Shown: positions 1-9,478 of the stretch, piece by piece | Layout of the letters: each line of letters starts with the position of its first letter | Numbering within the stretch: position 1 is the stretch's first letter | The notes under the pieces: generated by a model | Databases searched by the model: none | What the model was told of the DNA's origin: nothing | What the model saw: only the letters and a program-made list of their open reading frames with translations | Program-made: the position numbers and the translations under genes | Origin: Saccharomonospora amisosensis | GTDB lineage: Bacteria > Actinomycetota > Actinomycetes > Mycobacteriales > Pseudonocardiaceae | Direction: 5' to 3' | Assembly (NCBI RefSeq): GCF_011761185.1 | Contig: NZ_JAAOYM010000001.1 | Span: forward strand, 682,001-746,000 | Length of the DNA stretch: 64,000 bases

Positions 1-858
1 ACCGAGATCGGTGCGGGGTTGCGTGCCTTCGAGATCGGCGGGGTGCCCTACCTCGAGACGTTCGCGGCCGAGGAAGAGCCGCCGAAGGCGGCCGGCCAGG
101 TGCTGCTGCCGTGGCCCAACCGCACAAGGGACGCGACGTGGACCTACGACGGCGAGCCGCAGCGACTCGAGGTGACAGAGCAGCGGCGGGGCAACGCCAT
201 TCACGGTCTGGTCCGGCGAAAGGTTTGGCAACTGCTCGAACATGCCGAGTCGAGCATCACGTTCGCGGTGGACATCACCGATGAGCCCGGCTGGCCCGTC
301 CCGCTGCACACGCTGATCCACTACGAACTCGCGCCGCGCGAACTGGTGGTGACTCACGAGGTGCGTAACGAGGGTGCCTGCGCCGTCGGGTTCGGAGTCG
401 GCACGCATCCGTACTTCCGGATCGGGGACGTGCCGACCGACGAGTTGACGTTGACGGTGGCCGCTTCGCGAGTGCGACCCTACGTCGAGGACGAGCAGGT
501 GCCCTTCGGTGAGGAAACCGACGTCACCGGCACCGAGCACGACCTCAACCACGGCCGCATCGTCGGAGGTCTGGACCTCGACACGACGTTCGGCGGGCTG
601 CTTGCGGGCGAGGACGGCCGCTACCACCACCTGCTGTCCCACGGCGACACCACGCTCGACGTGTGGGCGGAGCGCGACTTCCGCTGGGTGCAGATCTTCA
701 CTCCCGCGGAGCTGACCGGCAGGGGGCGGGCGGTCGCGATCGAGCCGATGACGTGCCCCGCCGACGCGCTCAACTCGGGAACGGATCTGATCACCCTGGA
801 ACCCGGTGAGTCCTGGCGGGGCAGTTGGGGTGTGCGCGTGGAACTTCGGCGGCGATAG
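1..858 (+). CDS. Aldose 1-epimerase family protein, 5' end cut by window
   Basis: Galactose-mutarotase-like enzyme that would interconvert alpha and beta anomers of sugars in the cytoplasm. The reading frame is open from base 1 (TEIGAGLRAFEIGG), so the true start lies upstream; 285 codons are visible out of the family's usual 290-310. Visible family marks are NAIHGLV near residue 65, GTHPYFR near 138 (the catalytic His region) and AIEPMTCPADALNSG near 245, where the Glu acts as base. The substrate sugar cannot be told from the sequence. It converges on the acyl-CoA dehydrogenase gene, which ends 36 bp further on. Confidence 0.85.
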   Translation, partial: TEIGAGLRAFEIGGVPYLETFAAEEEPPKAAGQVLLPWPNRTRDATWTYDGEPQRLEVTEQRRGNAIHGLVRRKVWQLLEHAESSITFAVDITDEPGWPVPLHTLIHYELAPRELVVTHEVRNEGACAVGFGVGTHPYFRIGDVPTDELTLTVAASRVRPYVEDEQVPFGEETDVTGTEHDLNHGRIVGGLDLDTTFGGLLAGEDGRYHHLLSHGDTTLDVWAERDFRWVQIFTPAELTGRGRAVAIEPMTCPADALNSGTDLITLEPGESWRGSWGVRVELRRR

Positions 859-894
859 CCACCACGCCTCCCCGGCCACCACCGGGAACGAGAC

Positions 895-2046
895 TCACAT
901 CTTGCGCAGTTCGCGGGCGATCACCATGCGTTGGATCTGGTTAGTGCCTTCGAAGATCTGCGGCACCTTTGCCTCACGCAGGTAGCGTTCGACCGGGAAG
1001 TCGCGCGTGTACCCGGCGCCACCCAGTACCTGCACGGCATCCGTGGTGACCTTCATCGCGGCGTCGGTCGCGACCAGTTTCGCGATCGAGGACTGCCGCT
1101 GGAACGGCATGCCCCTGTCGCGTCGCCGTGCGGCGTCGAGGTAGGTCGCGCGCGCCGATTCCACCGCGGCGGCCATGTCGGCGAGCAGGAACTCCACGCC
1201 CTGGAAGTCGATGACGGGCTTGCCGAACTGTACGCGCTGTTTGGCGTAGGCGACGGCTTCGTCCAGCGCTGCCTGCGCAAGGCCCACCGAGCACGCCGCG
1301 ATGCCCAGCCTGCCTGAGGAGAGCGCAGAGAGTGCGATCTTGAGCCCTTCTCCCTCCGCGCCGATGAGCCGTTCGGCGTCGACGCGGGCGTTGTCGAAGA
1401 TCAGTTGGGCGGTGGTCGACGCGGTGAGCCCCATCTTGCGCTCGGGTTCGGCGGCCGAAAGCCCTTCCGTTTCGGCGTCGACGAGCAGGCAGCTGATGCC
1501 GCTGCCGCCTGCGGACTCGGCGGAGGTGCGCACCATGGTGGTGTAGAAGTCCGCCTTGCCGCCGTGGGTGACCCACGCCTTCGTGCCGTTGACCACGTAG
1601 GCGTCGCCGTCCCGGCGTGCCCGGGTCGCCAGCGCGGCGGCGTCGGAGCCCGCCTGCGTTTCGGACAACGCGTAGGCGCCAAGCAGGTCGCCCTCGAGCA
1701 TGCCGGGCAGCCACCGGTCGCGTTGCTGGTCCGTGCCGTAGTGCGCCAGCGGGAAGCACGACATCGTGTGCACCGAAAGGCCGACTCCGACCGACATCCA
1801 CGAGGCCGCGATCTCCTCGAGAACCTGCAGGTACACCTCGTAGGGCAACTCCGCGCCGCCCCATCGCCGCGAGTAGGGCAGCCCGAGCAGGCCCGACCTG
1901 CCGAGCAGCCGGAATTGTTCACGGGGAAACCGGCAGGCCTCCTCGTACTCGCCCGCGACCGGGGCCAGCTCGTCGCGTGCGATCTCGCGAGTGAGTGCCA
2001 GCAGGTCCTCGGCCTCGGTGGTGGGCAGCAGGCGTTGCGCAGGCAT
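895..2046 (-). CDS. Acyl-CoA dehydrogenase
   Basis: FAD-dependent alpha,beta-dehydrogenation of an acyl-CoA, as in beta-oxidation or branched-chain amino acid breakdown. The 383 residues have standard family length and order: N-terminal helical domain, middle beta domain with [13 protein letters not shown], and C-terminal helical domain ending [16 protein letters not shown], whose Glu is at the usual catalytic position. It is divergent from the TetR gene at 2111, with a 64-bp spacer that contains two AGTACT boxes, so that TetR is the likely repressor. Chain-length preference cannot be read from the sequence. Confidence 0.9.
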   Translation of the reverse strand: MPAQRLLPTTEAEDLLALTREIARDELAPVAGEYEEACRFPREQFRLLGRSGLLGLPYSRRWGGAELPYEVYLQVLEEIAASWMSVGVGLSVHTMSCFPLAHYGTDQQRDRWLPGMLEGDLLGAYALSETQAGSDAAALATRARRDGDAYVVNGTKAWVTHGGKADFYTTMVRTSAESAGGSGISCLLVDAETEGLSAAEPERKMGLTASTTAQLIFDNARVDAERLIGAEGEGLKIALSALSSGRLGIAACSVGLAQAALDEAVAYAKQRVQFGKPVIDFQGVEFLLADMAAAVESARATYLDAARRRDRGMPFQRQSSIAKLVATDAAMKVTTDAVQVLGGAGYTRDFPVERYLREAKVPQIFEGTNQIQRMVIARELRKM

Positions 2047-2072
2047 GGTCGCCTCCGGGCATTGATACCGTG

Positions 2073-2101
2073 CACAGTACTGTGGTCTTTTCTAGAGTAC
2101 T
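2073..2101. promoter_or_regulatory. Candidate TetR operator pair (AGTACT boxes) in a divergent promoter
   Basis: CACAGTACTGTG (2073-2084) is a perfect 12-bp palindrome. A second AGTACT lies at 2096-2101, exactly 20 bp downstream. The pair sits between the acyl-CoA dehydrogenase start (2046) and the TetR start (2111), the usual place for an autoregulated TetR site. Function is inferred. Confidence 0.5.
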
Positions 2102-2110
2102 ATTCGCGGA

Positions 2111-2704
2111 GTGCGGCCCACTCACCCCCGTACCCGCCGTCAGCAGGCACTGCTGGCCGATCTCGAGCGGCTGTTCCTCGCGGAGGGATTCGTCGCGTTC
2201 ACACTTGACGATCTCGCGGCGAAACTGCGCTGCTCGAAATCGACTCTGTACGCGCTGGCGCCGAGCAAGGAACAGTTGGCCGTCAAGGTCGTCGCCCACT
2301 TCTTCAAAGGCGCGGCCGAGCGCATCGAACAGCGGATCGAGCACATCGCCGACCCGCGAGAGGTGGTCGAAACCTATCTCGCAGGGGTCGCCGACGAATT
2401 GGGCAGGACGTCGGCCGCCTTCATGGTCGACGTCAGCGCGTTCGAACCCGCCAGGGCTGTCTACGAGTTGAACTCCCAGGTCGCCGCCAGGCGGCTTCGC
2501 TCGTTCATCGCCGCCGGTGTTGAGCAAGGGGTGTTTCGCGAAGCGCACGCCGACGTGATCGCCGAACTGGCCGCGCTGCTGATCGAGGCAATCCAGACCG
2601 GCGTGGTGCGTGCCCGCACCGGAGTACGAGATGCCGAGGCTTTCGCCGCGCTGGCACAACTGCTGCTCGGCGGCGTGCTGCGCGGCGAGGGTGCGCCGGA
2701 CTAG
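2111..2704 (+). CDS. TetR/AcrR family transcriptional regulator
   Basis: DNA-binding repressor of 197 aa. The N-terminal helix-turn-helix covers about residues 15-60 (FTLDDLAAKLRCSKSTLYAL), followed by an all-helical ligand domain. The GTG start at 2111 leaves the short N-terminal arm typical of the family. It is divergent from the acyl-CoA dehydrogenase gene, its probable target, and the ligand may be an acyl-CoA. The PfkB kinase starts 10 bp after its stop and may share the transcript. Confidence 0.85.
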   Translation: MRPTHPRTRRQQALLADLERLFLAEGFVAFTLDDLAAKLRCSKSTLYALAPSKEQLAVKVVAHFFKGAAERIEQRIEHIADPREVVETYLAGVADELGRTSAAFMVDVSAFEPARAVYELNSQVAARRLRSFIAAGVEQGVFREAHADVIAELAALLIEAIQTGVVRARTGVRDAEAFAALAQLLLGGVLRGEGAPD

Positions 2705-2714
2705 CATCGGCACC

Positions 2715-3632
2715 GTGATTGTCTCCGGTGGCGAAGCGCTCGTCGACCTGGTTCCCGCCGGGTCCACTATGGAGCTGCTCGCTCCCCGGCTTGGCGGAGG
2801 GCCGTACAACGTCGCACTCGCGGCGGCCAGGTTGGGTGCCCCGACCGCCTTTCTGTCCCGGATCTCGACGGATCGGTTCGGGCAGGCGTTGCTCGACCGG
2901 CTTCGCGAGTCCGGTGTGGACACATCGCTGATCCAGCGCGGATCGGAGCCCACGACGCTGGCTGTGGTCGCGCTCGACGGCGCGAACGCGCGGTACTCCT
3001 TCTACACCGAAGGCACGGCCGACCGCTTTGTCGTCGACCCAGGCCCGCTCCCGGAAAGCACGACGGTGCTGTCGCTCGGCACTCTCGGGATGGTGCTGCA
3101 ACCCGGCGCCGAGGTCTACGAGACCGTGCTCCGCCGCGAAGCGGGACGGGGTGTGCTGACCGCCCTCGACCCGAACATCAGGGCGGATCTGATCGTCGAG
3201 CCGAACGCCTACCGTGCCCGGTTCTCGTCCTGGCTGCCACATGTGCGGCTGCTCAAGATGTCGTTGCAGGACGCGGAATGGCTCGCGGGCGGAGCCGATG
3301 TCACGGCTGCTGTCAGGGGCTGGCTCGACTCGGGCCCGCAGGCCGTCGTGTTGACCAGAGGCGACGAGGGACTGTCCGTACTGACCGCACGCGGCGAAGT
3401 CGCCGGCGTACCGACCGTGCTTGTGGACGTCGTTGACACCATCGGTGCGGGGGACACCGTCCAAGGCGCACTGCTCGCGTGGTTGGTCCGGCGAGAAGTG
3501 ACAGACCTGGCATCACTCGACACAGCGGACTGGCGGGCGGCGCTCGGGTTCGCGGCGCGGGCGGCAGCACACACGGTGTCGCGTAGCGGTGCGGAACCGC
3601 CGACGGCCGAGGAGATGTCTCCAGGCGTGTGA
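2715..3632 (+). CDS. PfkB-family carbohydrate kinase
   Basis: Ribokinase/fructokinase-type sugar kinase, 305 aa from the GTG at 2715. This start gives the classic beginning VIVSGGEALVDLVP; a longer in-frame extension overlaps the TetR gene and looks non-coding. Family marks are GGGPYNVALAAARLG near residue 37 (PfkB signature 1 region) and DTIGAGDTVQGAL near 240 (GAGD anion hole with catalytic Asp). Substrate may be fructose or a related sugar. No sugar transporter lies next to it. Confidence 0.85.
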   Translation: MIVSGGEALVDLVPAGSTMELLAPRLGGGPYNVALAAARLGAPTAFLSRISTDRFGQALLDRLRESGVDTSLIQRGSEPTTLAVVALDGANARYSFYTEGTADRFVVDPGPLPESTTVLSLGTLGMVLQPGAEVYETVLRREAGRGVLTALDPNIRADLIVEPNAYRARFSSWLPHVRLLKMSLQDAEWLAGGADVTAAVRGWLDSGPQAVVLTRGDEGLSVLTARGEVAGVPTVLVDVVDTIGAGDTVQGALLAWLVRREVTDLASLDTADWRAALGFAARAAAHTVSRSGAEPPTAEEMSPGV

Positions 3633-3798
3633 ACCTGGTCGCAAACGGTTAGCTGTGGGTAACACCACCGCTGCGAAATGGGGGACCTCTGGACTAGCGT
3701 AAGGAGGAATTCATACCCCAGCGGGGCGGTGTGCGAAAACGTGTGACCCGCACAACCTGCGGTCACCGCCGGCCCGTGTGACCGTGAGAGGCATTTGC

Positions 3799-5112
<1,314 letters not shown>

Positions 5113-5127
5113 GCCACGTCACTGTCG

Positions 5128-5170
5128 AAGGCCCTGCCACCGCCCGCGCGACCGGGATGGCAGGGCCTTT
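5128..5170 (+). terminator. Rho-independent terminator after citrate synthase
   Basis: AAGGCCCTGCCA (5128-5139) pairs perfectly with TGGCAGGGCCTT (5158-5169), and the hairpin ends in TTT. It ends 18 bp before the convergent frameshifted gene, so it may serve both strands. Confidence 0.85.
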
Positions 5171-5187
5171 GTCGTGCCGGGTGGGTG

Positions 5188-5806
5188 TTATCGGCCGGTG
5201 GGTGGATTGCGGATGACGGCTTGTAGGTGGAGGTGGTTGACGGCTCTGCGGTTGACGTCGGCGTGGTTGTAGGTGATGGAGTGCAGGATGCCGTTGTAGA
5301 CGAGGTCCCAGAGGGCGCGGTTCTTCTGCAGGTAGTAGACCTGGGTGTCGAGTTTGTTCCCGGCTGAGTCGGTGAGTTCGAGGTGGTAGGTGCCGACTCC
5401 AGTGGTGACCTTGATCGTGCGTAGCCGGTAGGTGTCGACCCAGCGGTCGCCGAGGCGGAGCCAGTCGGCACCGGCGCTCATCCACAGCTTCTTGCGGTCG
5501 AGCAGGAACAGTGAACTGCCCGCGAGCCGATGAGCCACAGCCGCCGCACCCGCATCCAGCCGACCCGCAACGCCAGGTTCCCAGCGCGGCTGCCAGGAAG
5601 AACACCACTCCCGCCGCTCCCCCCATGGTGGATTTGGCGTCGGCGAACCATTCGAGTGCCGGACCTCTGCCCGGCGGGGGTTCTTGCGGCCCGAGGTCGG
5701 TGGCCTTGTCGAAGGGGCGCCAGCCGGGTTCGACGGGTGCCTGCGGTGGCCGGGGTTCGCCGGTCATGCGGTCCGGCTTGGGCTCGGGCCGGGTAGGTGT
5801 GCTCAT
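5188..5806 (-). pseudogene. Membrane-anchored hypothetical protein, frameshifted
   Basis: The coding signal changes frame. An ATG at 5806 opens MSTPTRPEPKPDRMTGEPR, a Pro-rich N-terminus followed by GVVFFLAAALG, a likely start of a membrane segment. In that frame the sequence then becomes Cys/Gly-rich nonsense around 5560-5520. Good protein resumes one base over: LFLLDRKKLWMSAGADWL through ADVNRRAVNHLHLQAVIRN, ending at 5188. The C-terminal part looks like a compact beta-rich cytosolic domain of a family I do not recognise. The switch is a single-base indel, either a real mutation or an assembly error near 5530-5590. Nothing nearby suggests a role. Confidence 0.6.
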
Positions 5807-6000
5807 GTCCATTTCCCAGGCGGCCACGCCATGGCGCGGCCCCCACAAGGGCGCAACGACCGGTGTTTGGTGCGGTTCTACGGGCTCAGTCGCGTATTCG
5901 ATCGGCGCTCATTCGTGCGTGACAGCGGCAACGCGGGCCCGCTCAGGGCCGCAGGGACGGCGAGGTGACTGCACTGATTGTCGATCGGGGTCAACGGTGG

Positions 6001-6882
6001 CTATGGGGTTTGGTGTCGCTGAAGGAGTTCTTGCGTCCATGAGGTGTGGCGTCGGCGGAGCTCGGCGGCCGTGAGATCGTGGCGACCAAGGCCACGGTAG
6101 TTCGGGACCCACGTTTCCACGGCCTGATGCGAGCGGGCGAGTGTCCACAGGTCCCACAACCATGGCTTGCGAACCCCGGTGCCGCTGGCTTCTTCATACG
6201 CCGAGAGGAACACGTCGGCAAGGTGTTCGCCGTAGAGCAGGTAGAGGTCGAATCGGCACCAGCCGATGTCGTACCCGGCTGGCCCGCGGGCGGCGCCTTC
6301 CCAGTCGATGACCCCGGTCAAGATGCCGTTGTCCCAGATCACGTTCCCGGATTGGTAGTCGCCGTGGGTCAGCACCATTGGTGCGGGGACGATCTCGTTC
6401 GTCCAGGCATCGTCGACGATGCGCGCAGCGGGGCCGGACAGCCGGGCACGGTATCCCCGGCGGTTGAAGACCGTGTCGAGGTTCGCGGCGACGGCCGCGT
6501 CGGCGTTGTGGATGCGTGCCAGGGCGCGTCCGAGCTGCGTCGCCCAGGCGTGTGGGTGGTCCGGGATGATGTCCGCTTTACCGGGCAGCCGGCTGATCAG
6601 CACCCACGATGGTTCTCCATCGTTGACGGTGCTGCGTGCGAGAAGTCGTGGTGCGAGGCCACCCAGGGTGTCGAGTGCGGTGAGCACCCGTCCCTCGTCC
6701 ACGGCCGCAGAATCACCGGCTGGGAACTCGCGCAGGACCATCTCGCGTTGCGGGTTGCGGGTTCGGATCAAGTGAGTTGTGGCATGGGAGCCGCCCGCGA
6801 GTGGCTGAACGGTGTCCAGGGTTGCGGAAGGCCCGGCCAGCCTGGTCGCGGAAGCGAGCGCAGCGGATGCAGCGGTGGACAT
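6001..6882 (-). CDS. APH-family phosphotransferase (kinase-like)
   Basis: Aminoglycoside/choline-kinase fold enzyme of 293 aa that would phosphorylate a small hydroxylated molecule with ATP. The catalytic loop LTHGDYQSGN near residue 173 and the metal-binding VIDWEGA near 190 are intact. The N-terminal lobe has VLREFP, which has no Lys at the usual ATP-anchoring position. Neighbours are a broken gene and a degenerate gap, so context gives no substrate. It could be a resistance enzyme or a housekeeping kinase of a metabolite; the sequence does not decide. Confidence 0.75.
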   Translation of the reverse strand: MSTAASAALASATRLAGPSATLDTVQPLAGGSHATTHLIRTRNPQREMVLREFPAGDSAAVDEGRVLTALDTLGGLAPRLLARSTVNDGEPSWVLISRLPGKADIIPDHPHAWATQLGRALARIHNADAAVAANLDTVFNRRGYRARLSGPAARIVDDAWTNEIVPAPMVLTHGDYQSGNVIWDNGILTGVIDWEGAARGPAGYDIGWCRFDLYLLYGEHLADVFLSAYEEASGTGVRKPWLWDLWTLARSHQAVETWVPNYRGLGRHDLTAAELRRRHTSWTQELLQRHQTP

Positions 6883-7329
6883 ATCGGTTAGCGTTTCCTT
6901 TTCGTCGGACGGGTGCCGGTCACCGCGGAGGCACGACCAGCATGGTCTCCCGGTGCGCAGCGCATCCAGCCGGTGTCGGTTTGGGGCCAGTCTTGGCGGT
7001 GTTCGAGTGGCGATTACCGGTCCTGGTCAACCGAGGTGGGCGGCGATCCAGCCTCGCCAACGTCCCCGCGCTTCGCTTCGGTCAGACTCCCAACGCCGCG
7101 ATGACGCCCAGCTTGATGGCCTCGTGAGCGTCTTATCCGCCGCGATCTGAGGTGGCGCGGGTTCGCATCAGATGCGACAGACCTGGATGGGGCGCGAGTA
7201 CAAGAAGTGCTGCGGCGCTGCGGCATTGTGGTGTGAGTATCTCGGTGGGCGTGCGTCGCATGCGCCAGCTCCGGATGCCCACCGATGTGCCTGCCGGTGG
7301 ACAGCGGCCACATCGGTGGCAGGCAGGCA
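6883..7329. other. Degenerate 447-bp gap with gene relics
   Basis: No convincing gene. Both strands are open only in frames with poor composition. Two fragments look like debris: on the plus strand GREYKKCCG near 7190-7220 resembles the end of a SEC-C zinc motif without its Cys-x-Cys half, and on the minus strand EAIKLGVIAALGV near 7080-7120 resembles a protein C-terminus followed by a stop. The flanking frameshifted gene suggests a decaying region. Confidence 0.35.
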
Positions 7330-8523
7330 TCAGCCCACTCGCAGCGCGTCCTTGAGGCGAACCCTGGCGCCCGTGCGCAGCACGGCCGCACGGTAGACCC
7401 GCCCGCCCAGCCAGGTCAGGGCCGCGATGGTAGCGACCGTCAGCAGCAGCGCCAGTCCGATCTCCACCCCGCTCGCAGTGCCCGTGGCGATGCGGCTGGG
7501 CATCAGGATCGGCGACAGCGGCGGGATCAGGGACAGCACAGTGGCCGCGGTGCTGTCCGGTTGCTGGATCACCGTGAAGCCCGAGATGAACCCACCCACC
7601 AGCACGATGGTGATGGGCATCAGCACCGTCTGCATGTCCTCCTGCCGCGAAACCAGCGACCCGGCGCCCGCGAACACGGTCGCGTAGAGGAAGAAGCCCA
7701 GCACATACCACAGCAAGCCCCACAGCAACGTGCCCGTGGCGATACCGGTGATCGTCAGGGCCCCGGTAACGCTCGCCATCGCCAACCCCGCGACACCGAG
7801 CACGGCCAACTGCACCAGCCCCACCAGTCCGAGACCGATCACCTTGCCCAGCAGCAGGTGCCACGGCCGCACCGTGGAAAGCAGGATCTCGACGACCCTG
7901 CTGGACTTCTCCTCGACGATGCCTTGCGCGACCATCGTGCCGTAGGTGGTGATGCCCATGTACAGCAAGAACATCAGCACCATGGCCACGACAACTCGCT
8001 GCCCGCGTTCGGGGTCGGGCCGTTCGACGGAGGAAACCTCAACCCGCGTGGAGCCGACCTCGCCCAGCACCTGCTGCGGGCTCATGCCCGCCTCGAGTAG
8101 CTTGGCCTGCAACACCTGTTGCTGCGAGATGCCATCGAGTAACCCACGAAGCTGTTCGTCCAGATCGGACTTCACGAGCACGCGAAGGTCGGCGACGCTA
8201 CCGGACACCAGGGCGTCGAGCTCGCCAGCCGACACCTGCGCCCTGCCTTCGGCGCGATCAGCGATCTGCCGCGTCTCGACGTCCATGCCGATGTGGTCCG
8301 CGGCCTGTCTCAGCGGTTGCGCGATCGCGGTCGCCTGCCCGGTCAGCCCCACGGTGGTAGTGCTCATCCCGCTGAACACGCTGATCTGCAACAGCAGGTA
8401 ACCGGCGATGGCGGCCAGGATCACCAACGTGCCGATCAGGAACCCGCGCGTGCGCAGCCGGGTGTTGAGTTCTCGCTGGGCGACGAGCCGGACGGCAGTG
8501 GAGGGTCGCAGCGAGTCGCTCAT
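7330..8523 (-). CDS. ABC-2 type exporter permease
   Basis: Membrane half of an ABC exporter of the NatB/YhaP kind, 397 aa from the ATG at 8523, which overlaps the ATPase stop as ATGA. The first helix is at residues 28-50 (FLIGTLVILAAIAGYLLLQ). A large extracytoplasmic domain follows at about 50-175, then five or more helices (VVVAMVLMFLLYMGITTYG, LGLVGLVQLAVLGVAGLAM and later). This one-plus-many topology is typical of Na+ or drug exporters of this class. Translation is coupled to the ATPase, so the two form one transporter. The substrate is unknown. Confidence 0.85.
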   Translation of the reverse strand: MSDSLRPSTAVRLVAQRELNTRLRTRGFLIGTLVILAAIAGYLLLQISVFSGMSTTTVGLTGQATAIAQPLRQAADHIGMDVETRQIADRAEGRAQVSAGELDALVSGSVADLRVLVKSDLDEQLRGLLDGISQQQVLQAKLLEAGMSPQQVLGEVGSTRVEVSSVERPDPERGQRVVVAMVLMFLLYMGITTYGTMVAQGIVEEKSSRVVEILLSTVRPWHLLLGKVIGLGLVGLVQLAVLGVAGLAMASVTGALTITGIATGTLLWGLLWYVLGFFLYATVFAGAGSLVSRQEDMQTVLMPITIVLVGGFISGFTVIQQPDSTAATVLSLIPPLSPILMPSRIATGTASGVEIGLALLLTVATIAALTWLGGRVYRAAVLRTGARVRLKDALRVG

Positions 8524-9437
8524 CGGGCCTCCTCCTTCTGGTCGGCGACGACGTTTCTGAACAGCTCGACCAGCGAAGGGTGCGTCTTGGTGAACTCGCG
8601 AACCGGCCCGGTCGCCAACGCCGCCTTGAGCACGATCTGATCGTCGGTGCCGGGGGCGAGCTCCACCACGGTGGTCTCGCCTTCCTGCGAAAGCACCTTC
8701 ACTCCGGAAAGCTCGGCGGCCCAGCCCTGCGGCGCGAGCGGTGCCGTGACGGTGATCCTCGTCCCCGCGCCCTCGGTCAGCTCGGCAACCGCGCCGCAGG
8801 CCACGATCCTGCCCGCGCGGATGATCCCGACGCGGTCGCACAGGCGCTCCACCAGGTCGAGCTGGTGGCTTGAGAACACCACGGGCACACCGGCCGCGGC
8901 CTTTTCGCGCAGCACCGAGCTCATCACGTCCACGGCGATGGGGTCCAGCCCGGAGAACGGTTCGTCGAGTACGAGCACGGCGGGATCGTGTACCAGTGCC
9001 GCTGCGAGCTGTACCCGCTGCTGGTTACCGAGGCTGAGCTTCTGTACCTCGTCACCGCGCCGGTCCGCCAGTCCCAGCCGGGAGATCCACGTCTGTGCGC
9101 TCTGGTGAGCGCGATCGGAGGACATGCCGTGCAACCGAGCCAGGTAGACGAGCTGGTCCGAGACCTTCATCTTCGGGTAGAGGCCACGCTCTTCCGGCAT
9201 GTACCCGATCCGGGTTCTGGTCTCGTGGTTTATCGGGTGGCCGTCGAAGCGAACCTCTCCCGCGTCGGCCTCAAGCACACCGAGCACGATCCGCATCGCG
9301 GTGGTCTTGCCCGCTCCGTTGCTGCCGACGAACCCGAACAGCTCGCCGGGCCGCACCTCGAAGCTGACCCCGTCGAGTGCGACCAGGTTGCCGAACCGTT
9401 TGCTGACGCTGTCGAGCTCAAGCGCATGATGCTGCAC
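8520..9437 (-). CDS. ABC exporter ATP-binding protein
   Basis: ATPase subunit of 305 aa that powers the permease encoded next. Walker A GSNGAGKTT is at residues 38-46, the signature is LSLGNQQR, and Walker B with its catalytic Glu is VLVLDEPFSGLD, followed by the H-loop SSHQLD. The 80-residue C-terminal extension is like that of NatA/CcmA-type exporters. It heads a two-gene operon in a 41-bp gap downstream of glpD. Confidence 0.9.
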   Translation of the reverse strand: MQHHALELDSVSKRFGNLVALDGVSFEVRPGELFGFVGSNGAGKTTAMRIVLGVLEADAGEVRFDGHPINHETRTRIGYMPEERGLYPKMKVSDQLVYLARLHGMSSDRAHQSAQTWISRLGLADRRGDEVQKLSLGNQQRVQLAAALVHDPAVLVLDEPFSGLDPIAVDVMSSVLREKAAAGVPVVFSSHQLDLVERLCDRVGIIRAGRIVACGAVAELTEGAGTRITVTAPLAPQGWAAELSGVKVLSQEGETTVVELAPGTDDQIVLKAALATGPVREFTKTHPSLVELFRNVVADQKEEAR

Positions 9438-9478
9438 GAACTATCCCCCTGATCGTAGCCGCGCGGCCGATCATACCT

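Noticed and set aside
974-2208. Long open frames opposite the acyl-CoA dehydrogenase gene
   Set aside because: Arg/Gly/Ala-rich mirror translations without motifs or ribosome sites; typical antisense openness in high-GC DNA.
7172-7396. Frame with GREYKKCCG as a SEC-C protein
   Set aside because: The first half of the zinc motif is missing and the following residues are not protein-like; at most debris.
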